Of a stretch of DNA of 64,000 nt, positions 43,353 through 51,623 are shown one piece after another. Within the stretch, counting starts at the first letter, position 1. Each line of letters starts with the position of its first letter. The notes beneath the pieces are model-generated. The model saw only the letters and a list, made by a program, of their open reading frames with translations. It did not search any database and was not told the origin of the DNA. The stretch comes from Nocardia fluminea (lineage in GTDB: Bacteria > Actinomycetota > Actinomycetes > Mycobacteriales > Mycobacteriaceae), in contig NZ_PJMW01000003.1 in assembly GCF_002846365.1 (NCBI RefSeq), forward strand, positions 248,001 through 312,000, in the 5' to 3' direction. Position numbers and translations under genes: made by a program.

Positions 43353-44321
43353 TCATTTACTCACCGGAACGAAGCGGTTGTCGATCAGCGTCGCGTAGTC
43401 CGGCAGCGGGGTGCCTGCCTTGATCTTGCCCTGGCTCTCGGCCCATCGCGCCAACTCGTCGAGCTTGCCCGGTAGTGCAGGCGGCAGTTGCAGGGTGAAG
43501 TCGAATTGCGGAAGCACAGTACGCAGCAGGTCGGGACGCAGTTGGGTGGCCGCCGAGACCGCCTCGACAGCGGGATCGGTCAGGGACTTCAGTTGTTCGC
43601 CGGCGTCGGACAGCGCCGCGAAGAACGAGGTCACGGCGTCGGCCTTACGGGTGAGTGCGTCGTTGGTGGCCAGGTAGAGGCTGTGCTGGTTGTAGCTGCC
43701 GCCGGACAGTTCGACCGCGTCGGTCCCGAGTGCAGCGACGACCTGGGCTTGGTAGGGCTGGAAGATCGACACCGCGTCGACGTCGCGTTGGGTGGCCGCG
43801 GTGACCATCGCGGAGGGCGCCACCTGGACCAGGTTTGCCGCGATGTTGTTGTGCGCCAAGGTATTGGCGGCGAAGTAGGCAGCGCTGGTACCCAGTGGTG
43901 TGCCGACGGACTTGCCCGCCAGGTCCGCGACGTCGTTGATGCCGGCGCTCCGTCGCGCGACGATCCGCGAGCCCTGCCAGCGTGAGCCGTCACCGACGAT
44001 GCGCAGCGACGGTGACCGGGTGAGAACGGCGGAGGTGGGCACGTCGGCGGCGGTGGCGAGGTCGACCTGTCCGGCGGCGACCGCCTGCAGCGCTTCGACG
44101 CCGGAGGGGAAGTTGATGACTTCGACCTTGACGTTGTGCTCGCCGAACAACCCCAGCCGATCGGCGACGGGTATCTGAGCCCAGGACGGGTCGACGACGA
44201 AACCGACGGTGAGCGTGGCGGGATCACTACTGCCCGCCTCGCCGCAGGCGGTAGCGCCCGCGCCCGCGAGCGCGAGGGCGGCCAAGGTCGCGGCGACGGT
44301 GCGTCGGAAAGAGTTCTTCAC
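43353..44321 (-). CDS. ABC transporter substrate-binding lipoprotein (SsuA/NMT1-like)
   Basis: A 322-residue periplasmic-type binding protein with an N-terminal signal ending in a lipobox-like GATAC at about residue 26, so it is likely a lipoprotein. The mature part (VGFVVDPSWAQIPVADRLGLF to NFPSGVEALQAVAAGQVDLA) fits the NMT1/SsuA family that binds sulfonates, taurine or nitrate-like ligands. GTG 44321 is chosen with AGGA eight bases upstream. It is the last gene of an operon with an ATPase, a permease and an arylsulfotransferase-like protein, which favours an organosulfur ligand. Confidence 0.86.
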   Translation of the reverse strand: MKNSFRRTVAATLAALALAGAGATACGEAGSSDPATLTVGFVVDPSWAQIPVADRLGLFGEHNVKVEVINFPSGVEALQAVAAGQVDLATAADVPTSAVLTRSPSLRIVGDGSRWQGSRIVARRSAGINDVADLAGKSVGTPLGTSAAYFAANTLAHNNIAANLVQVAPSAMVTAATQRDVDAVSIFQPYQAQVVAALGTDAVELSGGSYNQHSLYLATNDALTRKADAVTSFFAALSDAGEQLKSLTDPAVEAVSAATQLRPDLLRTVLPQFDFTLQLPPALPGKLDELARWAESQGKIKAGTPLPDYATLIDNRFVPVSK

Positions 44322-44347
44322 GGTGGGTCCTAGCTCGAAAAGGTGGG

Positions 44348-45106
44348 TCAGGCGATGGCGTGGTCGATGCCGAGCTCGTGGTGCAGGAGCTTGCGGATCT
44401 GGCTGTAGCCGGGTTGTTCGGCCAGTGCGTCCGAATGGCGTGGCCGGGTCAAGGGATTGGCGATGTGGTCGACGATGTGGCCGTCGCGCAGCACGCTGAC
44501 GGTGTCGGACAGCCGGATCGCTTCGTCGATGTCGTGGGTGACGAACACGACGGTGCGGTGGTATCTGGTCCACAGGTCGATGAGCAGGTCCTGCATCTTC
44601 AGCCGTGTCAGCGCGTCCAGTGCCGCGAAGGGTTCGTCCATCAGCATCACGGTGGGCTCGCCGGCGAGCATGCGGGCGATGCTCACTCGCTGCCGCATGC
44701 CACCGGACAGCTCGCTGGGACGGCGTGCGCCGACTCCGTCAGGCAGCTCGACAACGTCGAGAAGCTCGGCCACGCGCGCCGGTCGCTGCCGGGCGCGAAC
44801 GCCCCGAGCTCGCAGGGTGAACTCGATATTGTCGGCCACCGACATCCACGGAAACAGCACATCACGCTGAAAGGCCATGCCGCGGCGCGGATCCGGCGCG
44901 AGCACCGGCGCGTCGTTGTCGGTCACCGTGCCCGCGGTGGGGGTGATGAGCCCGGCCAGGCAGTGCAGCAGGGTGGACTTGCCGCTGCCGGAGGCGCCGA
45001 CCAGTACGGTGAACGAGCCGTCGGGGATCGACAGGGTGATCCCGTTGAGCGTCGGGGCGGGTTGTCCGGGGTAGTGCACGACGAGGTCGTGGGTCTGCAA
45101 TGCCAT
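44348..45106 (-). CDS. ABC transporter ATPase (SsuB/TauB-like)
   Basis: A 252-residue ATPase with Walker A GASGSGKST near residue 38, the Q-loop FQRDVLFPWMS, signature LSGGMRQRVSIAR, Walker B VMLMDEPFAALD and the switch His in VTHDIDEA. This is the nitrate/sulfonate/taurine subgroup. It energises uptake through the permease encoded one base upstream. Confidence 0.91.
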   Translation of the reverse strand: MALQTHDLVVHYPGQPAPTLNGITLSIPDGSFTVLVGASGSGKSTLLHCLAGLITPTAGTVTDNDAPVLAPDPRRGMAFQRDVLFPWMSVADNIEFTLRARGVRARQRPARVAELLDVVELPDGVGARRPSELSGGMRQRVSIARMLAGEPTVMLMDEPFAALDALTRLKMQDLLIDLWTRYHRTVVFVTHDIDEAIRLSDTVSVLRDGHIVDHIANPLTRPRHSDALAEQPGYSQIRKLLHHELGIDHAIA

Positions 45107-45107
45107 C

Positions 45108-45965
45108 TCACCGCTCCTTTTCCGACCTTTTCGTCAGCGGCGCCGTCAGAGTGGCGATCGCCAGGTCGCAGACCGCGCCGATGAGGCCGAGGACGATCAG
45201 GCACGCGATCACCCGGTCGGCTTGGGAGAACATCTGCGACTGGTAGATGCGATAGCCGATTCCCGCTGTGGTCCCGGTCATTTCGGCAACGACGATGAGC
45301 ACGAACGACATCGCGGCACCCACGCGCAGTCCGGAGACGATGTCGGGTGCCGCTTCGGGCAGCACGATCTCGAGCAGTGTCTGTCGCCGCCCGGCGCCCA
45401 GGCAGCGCGCGGCTTGCAGGTAGTCCTGTGGGGTGGTGGACAGGCCGGTGTGACTGCTGATCCATACCGGTACGAAAACGCCGAGCGCGATCACCAGTGC
45501 CTTGCTGTCCTCGCCGAGCCCGAACCACAGGATCGCCAGCGGGACCAGTCCGATCGTCGGGATGGGCGAGAGTAACCGCAGGACCGGTTGAAGCAGTGTG
45601 CGTCCGGTGGTGGTGTTCGCGGTCAGGACCGCCGCGGCGATGCCCGCGAGAGCTCCGATGACGAATCCTGTTGCGGCACGGCGCAAGCTGGCGACGAGGT
45701 CGTCGGCCAAGGTGCCGTCGAGCCACATATCGCACCCTGCTCGCCCGATCTCGGGCAGGGCCGGGAACAGTTCGTCGGGAAAATGGCCGCCTGCTGCGAT
45801 CAGCGACCACACCAGGGCGGCCAGACCGAGCCCGGCGATGGTCGCGGCCAATGCCTTGGCGCGCACGATCCACGCCGGTGCGCCGAGGTGGCGTGAGCGT
45901 CGCGGGTTGTGTTTCGAGGTTGCCGGTGGATCGGGTGCTTTCGTGGTTCCCACGGTGGCCGTCAT
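45108..45965 (-). CDS. ABC transporter permease (SsuC/TauC-like)
   Basis: A 285-residue inner-membrane permease. About six hydrophobic segments are visible, with the EAA-type cytoplasmic loop AARCLGAGRRQTLLEIVLPEAAP that contacts the ATPase. The first 35 residues are polar and Pro/Arg-rich. It belongs to the same operon as the ATPase (gap one base) and follows the arylsulfotransferase-like gene by 68 bases. Confidence 0.9.
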   Translation of the reverse strand: MTATVGTTKAPDPPATSKHNPRRSRHLGAPAWIVRAKALAATIAGLGLAALVWSLIAAGGHFPDELFPALPEIGRAGCDMWLDGTLADDLVASLRRAATGFVIGALAGIAAAVLTANTTTGRTLLQPVLRLLSPIPTIGLVPLAILWFGLGEDSKALVIALGVFVPVWISSHTGLSTTPQDYLQAARCLGAGRRQTLLEIVLPEAAPDIVSGLRVGAAMSFVLIVVAEMTGTTAGIGYRIYQSQMFSQADRVIACLIVLGLIGAVCDLAIATLTAPLTKRSEKER

Positions 45966-46033
45966 CTCGTCGTCCTTCCTTCAGTTCCGTGTCGGTGCGA
46001 ACGGATTGCCTGCCCGACTGCGCCGTGGTCGGG

Positions 46034-47329
46034 TCAGCTGTCGGTCGATACCGAAGTGAGGTCGGGGATCCATTCGAAGGGCACCGACTGCGCCCGATAC
46101 ACCAGCGGAGTCAGAGTGAGTCGGTCGACTCCGGGCACGCGGGGGTGGCGAACCTCGGGCTCACCGGCGACGCCGTACCCCTCGTAGGGGCTGTGGTATT
46201 CCCACACCACCGCGCCGTCGGGGGTGACCTGGAACAGCCGGCCGCGCATTCCCTCGGTGACGAGGGTGTTGCCGTTGGGCAGACGCTGGGCGTTGCTGAC
46301 GAACGAACTGAAGAACGTCCACGGCGGGCGCTCGGAGTCCTCGGCGGTGTACTGCCAGACGATCTGCTTGGTGACCGGATCGATCTCGAGCACCCGCGAT
46401 CCCGCGTAGATTCCCAGCGACGCAGGCGGATAGCCGGCACCGCCCTGATTGTCGAAGACCAGGATGTTGCCCGCCCCGGGCAGGCCGGGCGCGATCATGT
46501 GCGGATTGTGCTGGCCCGAGATCTGGTCGACCGGACGCGGCACCTTGTGGACGTTGATGCGCTGATGCTGGGCGCCGGGGACGGCGTCGAAATACGGCCC
46601 GAGCTTCCAGGCGATCGCACCGGATGCCTTGTCGATCAGCGCGACGATATTGGCTTTGCGGAAGCTGACGACGATGTTGTCGGGGTGGAAGACCGTGTCG
46701 GGGTCTTGGGCGTGCCAGGTGTTGGGCCCCAATGACTTCGCGCTGTTCATTTCCAGATAGCCCCATGGGTCTTCGGGGTCGCGGGCCGCGGTGGCGCGCA
46801 GGGCTTGCCACCCGAGTTCGGTGAAGCCGAACTCGTGCAGGTGGTCACCGGCGAGCCACTGCCACACGATGGCGCCGTCGGGATCGACTTCGAACAATCC
46901 TTGATCACCGACGGTCGCCTCGCCGAGATCGGGCACCACCCGGGGAACGGTGACCAGCAACAGCCGGTTTCCGTTGGGTAGCAGTTCCCAGTCGTGATTC
47001 TGACGTGCGGCGCCGCCGGGCGCGCTGCTCCCCCACTCCCACACTGTCTCCCCGGTCCAATTGATCTGACCGACAGTGCCGTTGGCGTAGATCCCACCGC
47101 GGGCGTCACCACTCTCGCTGAGCTGGACCCCGATGTCACCGACGCGCCCGCCGTTGAGCGCGGGGTCGATGATCCGAGGCGGAACCCCCACGAACGGCCA
47201 CTCCCGAACGACGGTGCCCGCGAGGTCGATCAGGCGAGTGATCGAGTCCGCACCGGTGAACAGGATGTAGCTGTCGTAGGCGTTGTCGGGGTCGTGATGG
47301 GTGACTCCGCTGAGTCGTGCGTAGGACAT
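46034..47329 (-). CDS. Arylsulfotransferase-like beta-propeller protein
   Basis: A 431-residue protein of the arylsulfotransferase (ASST-like) family. Repeated beta-propeller blades end in patterns such as LLPNGNRLL, RLPNGNTLV and DPDGAIVWQW, and several His lie in NHDWELL, VFHPDNIVV and QHNPHM that may form the sulfo-transfer site. No signal peptide is seen at the ATG start, so it would be cytoplasmic, unlike the periplasmic E. coli-type enzymes. With the SsuABC-like genes after it, a role in using aryl sulfate or sulfonate is likely. It faces a LacI regulator across a palindrome. Confidence 0.78.
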   Translation of the reverse strand: MSYARLSGVTHHDPDNAYDSYILFTGADSITRLIDLAGTVVREWPFVGVPPRIIDPALNGGRVGDIGVQLSESGDARGGIYANGTVGQINWTGETVWEWGSSAPGGAARQNHDWELLPNGNRLLLVTVPRVVPDLGEATVGDQGLFEVDPDGAIVWQWLAGDHLHEFGFTELGWQALRATAARDPEDPWGYLEMNSAKSLGPNTWHAQDPDTVFHPDNIVVSFRKANIVALIDKASGAIAWKLGPYFDAVPGAQHQRINVHKVPRPVDQISGQHNPHMIAPGLPGAGNILVFDNQGGAGYPPASLGIYAGSRVLEIDPVTKQIVWQYTAEDSERPPWTFFSSFVSNAQRLPNGNTLVTEGMRGRLFQVTPDGAVVWEYHSPYEGYGVAGEPEVRHPRVPGVDRLTLTPLVYRAQSVPFEWIPDLTSVSTDS

Positions 47330-47383
47330 GTCTCTACTTCACCTGTCATATGTTGCGTCACTGGGTCACGCTTGTAACGTGTC

Positions 47384-47395
47384 TAATCGATTAGC
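47384..47395. promoter_or_regulatory. LacI-type operator
   Basis: CTAATCGATTAG is a perfect palindrome with the central CG typical of LacI/GalR operators. It lies between the divergent arylsulfotransferase operon (54 bases from its start) and the LacI gene (90 bases from the preferred start). Confidence 0.65.
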
Positions 47396-47485
47396 GTAGT
47401 CAGGAATCAAGTGCCGGATAGGGTAGGAATCCGCATGAACAAAACCCGAACGGCCTCCGACGGGGGCTGCGATACTGGAGCGAAT

Positions 47486-48553
47486 GTGACCCCCAAACGG
47501 CCCACTCTCGCCGATGTCGCGGCACTGGCCGGCGTCTCGACCGCCGTGGTGAGCTACGTCCTCAACGACGGGCCCCGACCGGTGTCGGATACCTTGCGCG
47601 CCAAGGTTCTCGCCGCCGCCGACGAACTGCGTTATCGCCCCGACCGCAACGCCAGAGCGCTGCGGCGACCGCGCAAGTGGCGTCAGCTCGGCCTGCTGGT
47701 TCCCGATCTCACTCTGCCGCTGTACGCCGCGCTGGCCGGGCGACTCGAGATCGAGGCGCGCACCCGCGATCACCTGACCATGATCGGCAACACCGGCTAC
47801 GATCCCGACCGCGAACTCGAATTCACTACGGCGTTCACCGATGTCGGCATCGATGGACTGATCGTGGTCGGCGCGGTCAACACCCCCGAGATCAGCAAGT
47901 CCTGCCGCCGCGCCCGGGTGCCCGTCGCCTGGGTACACAACCGACGGGGACCGGTCGAGGGCCCGGCACCGCTGGTCTGCGCCGACCACGTCGCGGCGGG
48001 CCGATTGGCGGCCGCCCACCTGGTCGAGGACCACGACTGCGGCGACATCGCCTTCGTCGGCGGATTCACCGCCGACGACGTCGAATACGGTGACCGCGAA
48101 ACCGTCGCGCAGCGCCACGAAGGCTTCGTCTCCATCACCGGCTCCAGCACCCTGATCCACACGGACCTCACCCCCGAGGGCGCCTACCGGGCAGTCAGCG
48201 CCCGTCTCCGTTCCGGCACCGCTCCCCCGCAGGGCCTGGTGGTCGGCACGAACGGGCAGGCCGCCGCGACCATGCGCGCAGTCACCGATGCGGGCCTGCG
48301 GGTGCCCGGCGACATCCGCATCGTCGGATTCGACGCCGGTACGAATCAGAACTTCGGACAGATCACCCTGACCTCGGTGAAGCAACCCATCGACACCATC
48401 GCCCAACACGCGATCGCCGACGTTCTCGATCGCGCGACCACAGATGATTCCGCAGAACGCACTCCGATGCCCGTCACCCTCGATCGGGGCGAGTCCTGCG
48501 GGTGCCGACCCGACATCAGACCTGCTGCGCTACACGCGGCCCCCAAATTATGA
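47486..48553 (+). CDS. LacI-family transcriptional regulator
   Basis: A 355-residue LacI/GalR regulator. The helix-turn-helix TLADVAALAGVSTAVVSYVL is at residues 6-25, with the hinge helix region RNARALRRPRKWRQLGLLVP next, then the sugar-binding-like effector domain. GTG 47486 is chosen because GGAG lies six bases upstream and the DNA-binding domain follows at once; an earlier in-frame ATG would add a 25-residue unrelated leader. It probably represses the divergent arylsulfotransferase-ABC operon. Confidence 0.87.
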   Translation: MTPKRPTLADVAALAGVSTAVVSYVLNDGPRPVSDTLRAKVLAAADELRYRPDRNARALRRPRKWRQLGLLVPDLTLPLYAALAGRLEIEARTRDHLTMIGNTGYDPDRELEFTTAFTDVGIDGLIVVGAVNTPEISKSCRRARVPVAWVHNRRGPVEGPAPLVCADHVAAGRLAAAHLVEDHDCGDIAFVGGFTADDVEYGDRETVAQRHEGFVSITGSSTLIHTDLTPEGAYRAVSARLRSGTAPPQGLVVGTNGQAAATMRAVTDAGLRVPGDIRIVGFDAGTNQNFGQITLTSVKQPIDTIAQHAIADVLDRATTDDSAERTPMPVTLDRGESCGCRPDIRPAALHAAPKL

Positions 48554-48706
48554 ACAAGCCGTCGGACGACCCGTCGATGCACCGTCTTCGAGAACTGCGC
48601 CGACTGCCGTTCCGCACCGCAGTAAGATGAGTGATCGAACCTGATACTCGATCAGGTCGAGACCTGGTGTCGGCGCCCTGGCGCCCTTGCAGACCGGAGT
48701 CGCGAC

Positions 48707-49084
48707 ATGGATATCGTCGTCTGGATCATTTCCGGCCTACTGGCCGCATTGTTTCTCATGGCCGGTTCGATGAAACTCGTCAAGTCCAAAGAACAGCTCG
48801 TCGCCGACCCCAAGATGGGCTGGGCCGAGCCGTTTTCAGAAGGTCTGATCAAGTTCATCGGCGCGGCCGAAGTCGCCGGCGCACTCGGCCTGATCCTGCC
48901 CGGACTGTTCGGCATCGCCACCTGGCTGGTGCCCGCGGCAGCCATCGGCCTCGCGCTCGTCATGGCCGGTGCCATCATCACCCACGCACGCCGGGCCGAA
49001 TGGCCGAACGTGGTGGTGACCGCGGTGCTGCTGGCCTTGGCCGTGTTCGTCGCGGTGGAACGGATCGGCCCGCAAGCATTCTGA
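48707..49084 (+). CDS. DoxX-family membrane protein
   Basis: A 125-residue DoxX-like protein with four hydrophobic helices (WIISGLLAALFLMAG; IKFIGAAEVAGALGLIL; WLVPAAAIGLALVMAG; VVVTAVLLALAVFVAV). GGAG precedes ATG 48707. DoxX proteins are small membrane proteins, some tied to thiol redox or quinones. This one stands alone after the LacI gene, and no specific role can be given. Confidence 0.83.
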   Translation: MDIVVWIISGLLAALFLMAGSMKLVKSKEQLVADPKMGWAEPFSEGLIKFIGAAEVAGALGLILPGLFGIATWLVPAAAIGLALVMAGAIITHARRAEWPNVVVTAVLLALAVFVAVERIGPQAF

Positions 49085-49107
49085 ATCGTCAGGCAGCGAC
49101 GCCCGGC

Positions 49108-49611
49108 TCAGTGTGGTGAATGCGGCACTACTTCATAGACCTCGCCGATCTCGCCCGCCAGCAGCCGGTCGGTCATCTGCTGTTTCAGCACGGTCAGTCG
49201 TTCGTCATCGGCGGCGGTGCGGTCGTGACGGGCGCCGAGCTCGATGAATTCGTCGGTGACGAAACCCGCGTCGCGCAGCCGCACCAGCACGGTCCGGTCG
49301 CGATAGCGGAATTCCCAGACGTAGCGGGCCAGGGTGGCGCCGCGGTCGGTCGCGGCGAGTTCGGGCACGACGACGAAACGGCCGCCGGTGACCGCCCGCA
49401 AGGCCATCTCGATCGCGTCTCGTCCGCCGGGGCCCGGGAACGCCGTGCGGACGGTGACCTCGCGGCGCTCGACGGGGCCGAGCACCGCGGCGGCGTCGCG
49501 CATCGCGCAGTACGCGTGCGCCACCCCGCCGGGGAAGTGCGGCCCGTGGTACTTCATCAGATCGGTGAACGAGATATCGATCGGTGTGCCCGATTCGAGG
49601 ACAGTCAGCAT
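49108..49611 (-). CDS. FmdE-like protein in an iron-regulated operon
   Basis: A 167-residue protein resembling the FmdE family. The opening LMKYHGPHFPGGVAHAYCAM matches the FHGHxCPGxxxGxR-type motif of that family, with His and a nearby Cys that could bind metal. FmdE was named for its place in a formylmethanofuran dehydrogenase operon, and members often sit next to metal-uptake genes. Here it is the last gene of the siderophore-type ABC operon and overlaps the preceding gene by seven bases. Function unknown; metal or cofactor handling is only a suggestion. Confidence 0.65.
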   Translation of the reverse strand: MLTVLESGTPIDISFTDLMKYHGPHFPGGVAHAYCAMRDAAAVLGPVERREVTVRTAFPGPGGRDAIEMALRAVTGGRFVVVPELAATDRGATLARYVWEFRYRDRTVLVRLRDAGFVTDEFIELGARHDRTAADDERLTVLKQQMTDRLLAGEIGEVYEVVPHSPH

Positions 49612-50255
49612 GGCTTCTTCCCGTTGGTGGTGGCCCAGTACAACGCCGAATAGAGCAGTTGCGTTGCGCCGGGCATGAAACCGGACCCGTGGTGATACAC
49701 CGGGTCCATCGTGGTGACCAGGAGACGCCCCGGGGTCGACTGCTCGTCGAGATAGAGGATCGAACCGTCGCGGGCGCCGTCCTCGGTGTGCAGATCGACC
49801 AGGCTCACCGCGCCGGGCGGAGGCTCGAGCACGCCGTGGTAGTGCCAGATCACTGCGCGATCGGCGAAGAAACCCCAGGCCGGATGGTCCGGGGCACGTG
49901 TGCGCAGCCGGTGGTCCTCGCCGGTTCGCCACCACCAGAACACGGTGGGACGGCTCTGCTGCCGGACACCGGGCACCCAGCCCTGCACCGGGTTCTCGCC
50001 GAAGACCACGACAGTGGCGCCCCGGTCGAGGGCGGCGAGAAGGCCGGCGGTCCAGGGCCCCAACAGATCCGGGCGAAGCCGATCGGACACCACGATCACG
50101 TCGATGTCGGTGAGTTCCTCGGGCGCCGCTGTCCGCACGTGGAGCGGGCGTAACCGGTACTGCGCCAGGGCGGGGTCGGCCAGGGTGGCCAGTTGCGCGT
50201 GGCTGCCGCCGTGCAGCAAGGCAACCGAGCAGGCAGCGCGCACGCGATCAGTCAT
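49605..50255 (-). CDS. Protein of unknown function, GATase1-like fold, iron operon
   Basis: A 216-residue protein with no clear family. A central LLAALDRGATVVVFGE looks like a strand-turn-strand of a glutamine-amidotransferase-like (ThuA-like) fold, but no nucleophile Cys elbow is seen. Aromatic residues and His are abundant (VFWWWRTGEDH, VIWHYHG, VYHHGSG). It shares the RGGxVVV/RGATVVV and HPxW patterns with the next protein (50248-50871), so they may be a paralogous pair. It overlaps both neighbours by seven or eight bases. Confidence 0.65.
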   Translation of the reverse strand: MTDRVRAACSVALLHGGSHAQLATLADPALAQYRLRPLHVRTAAPEELTDIDVIVVSDRLRPDLLGPWTAGLLAALDRGATVVVFGENPVQGWVPGVRQQSRPTVFWWWRTGEDHRLRTRAPDHPAWGFFADRAVIWHYHGVLEPPPGAVSLVDLHTEDGARDGSILYLDEQSTPGRLLVTTMDPVYHHGSGFMPGATQLLYSALYWATTNGKKPC

Positions 50256-50871
50256 CGAGGCCCTCCAGCCATCGGACGAGCTGGGTACGCAACCGTCGCG
50301 TGCCGCGCGCGGCGGTCGCGAATTGCAGCAGATCGTTGCCGCCGTGCACCAGCACCCGGCCCGCGCCGAGCGGGTAGTCGTAGTCGATCGGTGCGTTCGT
50401 CGTCCCGAGTGTGTGCACCAATCGGGCGTCCTCGGGCAGGTCCGCGTACCAGCCACGCCCGTAGAATCCGGCGACACCGATCCGGGCCAGTTCTTCGAAC
50501 GGCACAGGTCCCGGCGTTCCGGTGTTGTACAGGAAGGACTTCGGATCGGTCCCGGCCCACACGGGATGCTCGTTCACGCGGGTCAACGCGAGATCGCGCG
50601 GACTGCGGAAGTCGAGCTTCCGCCACGGACTCAGCCCGTCGAGAAAGGTGCGCTGCACGTGCCCGTTGACGACGACCCGTCCGCCGCGCGCGACGAAGGA
50701 ATCCAGCAACGGTCGTTGCTGGAGCAAGTACTCCTGATCGACATCACCGCTCAGATACACGCCGGTGACCGAGTCGTCGCATTCCACAGGGAGGTCGTAG
50801 ACATCGATTTCTCGCATGCCGTCGATCACCTGCCGGTCGCGAGGCGCCATGAAGGCGTTCAGCACCGTCAC
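50248..50871 (-). CDS. Protein of unknown function, GATase1-like fold, iron operon (paralog)
   Basis: A 207-residue protein of unknown function. LLDSFVARGGRVVVNGH suggests the same ThuA/GATase1-like core as the neighbouring 216-residue protein, again without a nucleophile Cys. The GTG start overlaps the ATPase stop (GTGA), so it is translated with the iron transporter. It has no signal peptide or membrane segment and should be cytoplasmic. A role after uptake, such as release of iron from the carrier, is a guess. Confidence 0.66.
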   Translation of the reverse strand: MTVLNAFMAPRDRQVIDGMREIDVYDLPVECDDSVTGVYLSGDVDQEYLLQQRPLLDSFVARGGRVVVNGHVQRTFLDGLSPWRKLDFRSPRDLALTRVNEHPVWAGTDPKSFLYNTGTPGPVPFEELARIGVAGFYGRGWYADLPEDARLVHTLGTTNAPIDYDYPLGAGRVLVHGGNDLLQFATAARGTRRLRTQLVRWLEGLDD

Positions 50872-51623
50872 GACATTCCCCTTCCGAAATCCGGAACGGT
50901 CAGTCGCCTTGTCGCACTCGGTGTTTCGATGTCGGCCGTCACGATCGGCACCCCGTACATCTCGGACAGTAGTGCGCCGGTGAGCAACTCACGTGTCGGG
51001 CCGATCCGCTGGTCGTCGGCGCTCACCATCAGCATCGACTGTTCGGCCACGTGCAGTGCGTGATCGGGATGGTGGGTGGTCATCACAACCGCCATTCCTT
51101 CGTCGGCGAGCGCGCGCAGCACAGTCAGCACCTGAGCCTGATTACGCAGGTCGAGGGCGGCGGCGGGTTCGTCGAGCACGACGGTGGCACAGTCGGAGAC
51201 CAACGCCCGGGCGATGAGCACCAATTGACGCTCGCCGCCGCTGAGTCCGGTGTAGTCGCGGTCCGCGAGATGAGACACGCCCACCCGGTGCAGCGCCTCC
51301 CGCGCGGCCTCGCGATCGGCGGCGCCCGGAGTGCTGTAGATCTTCACCGTCCTCGCCCGGCCCATGAGCACGATATCGAGCACCGAGAACGAGAACACCA
51401 CCGAATGGCTCTGCGGGACGTAACCCACACCGCCGCTCGTCTCGACGGAACCGGCGACCGGGCGCGTGATTCCGGCCAAACATTTGAGCATGGTGGTCTT
51501 GCCACGCGCGTTCGGGCCGAGTACCGCGAGAACCTGACCCGCTGCGGCCCGTACCGAGACATCACGAAAGATCCACGGCCCCTTGGCCGAGTAGCGGAAC
51601 GACAACGAGCTCGCCTCAAGCAT
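50868..51623 (-). CDS. Iron-siderophore ABC transporter ATPase (FecE-like)
   Basis: A 251-residue ATPase. Walker A reads GPNARGKTT near residue 36, a small departure from the usual GPNGAGKST; the signature is LSGGERQLVLIAR, Walker B VVLDEPAAALD, and the switch His is in TTHHPDHA. It energises the FecCD-like permease, whose gene overlaps by eight bases. The FecE/BtuD subgroup transports iron-siderophores, heme or cobalamin. Confidence 0.9.
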   Translation of the reverse strand: MLEASSLSFRYSAKGPWIFRDVSVRAAAGQVLAVLGPNARGKTTMLKCLAGITRPVAGSVETSGGVGYVPQSHSVVFSFSVLDIVLMGRARTVKIYSTPGAADREAAREALHRVGVSHLADRDYTGLSGGERQLVLIARALVSDCATVVLDEPAAALDLRNQAQVLTVLRALADEGMAVVMTTHHPDHALHVAEQSMLMVSADDQRIGPTRELLTGALLSEMYGVPIVTADIETPSATRRLTVPDFGRGMS

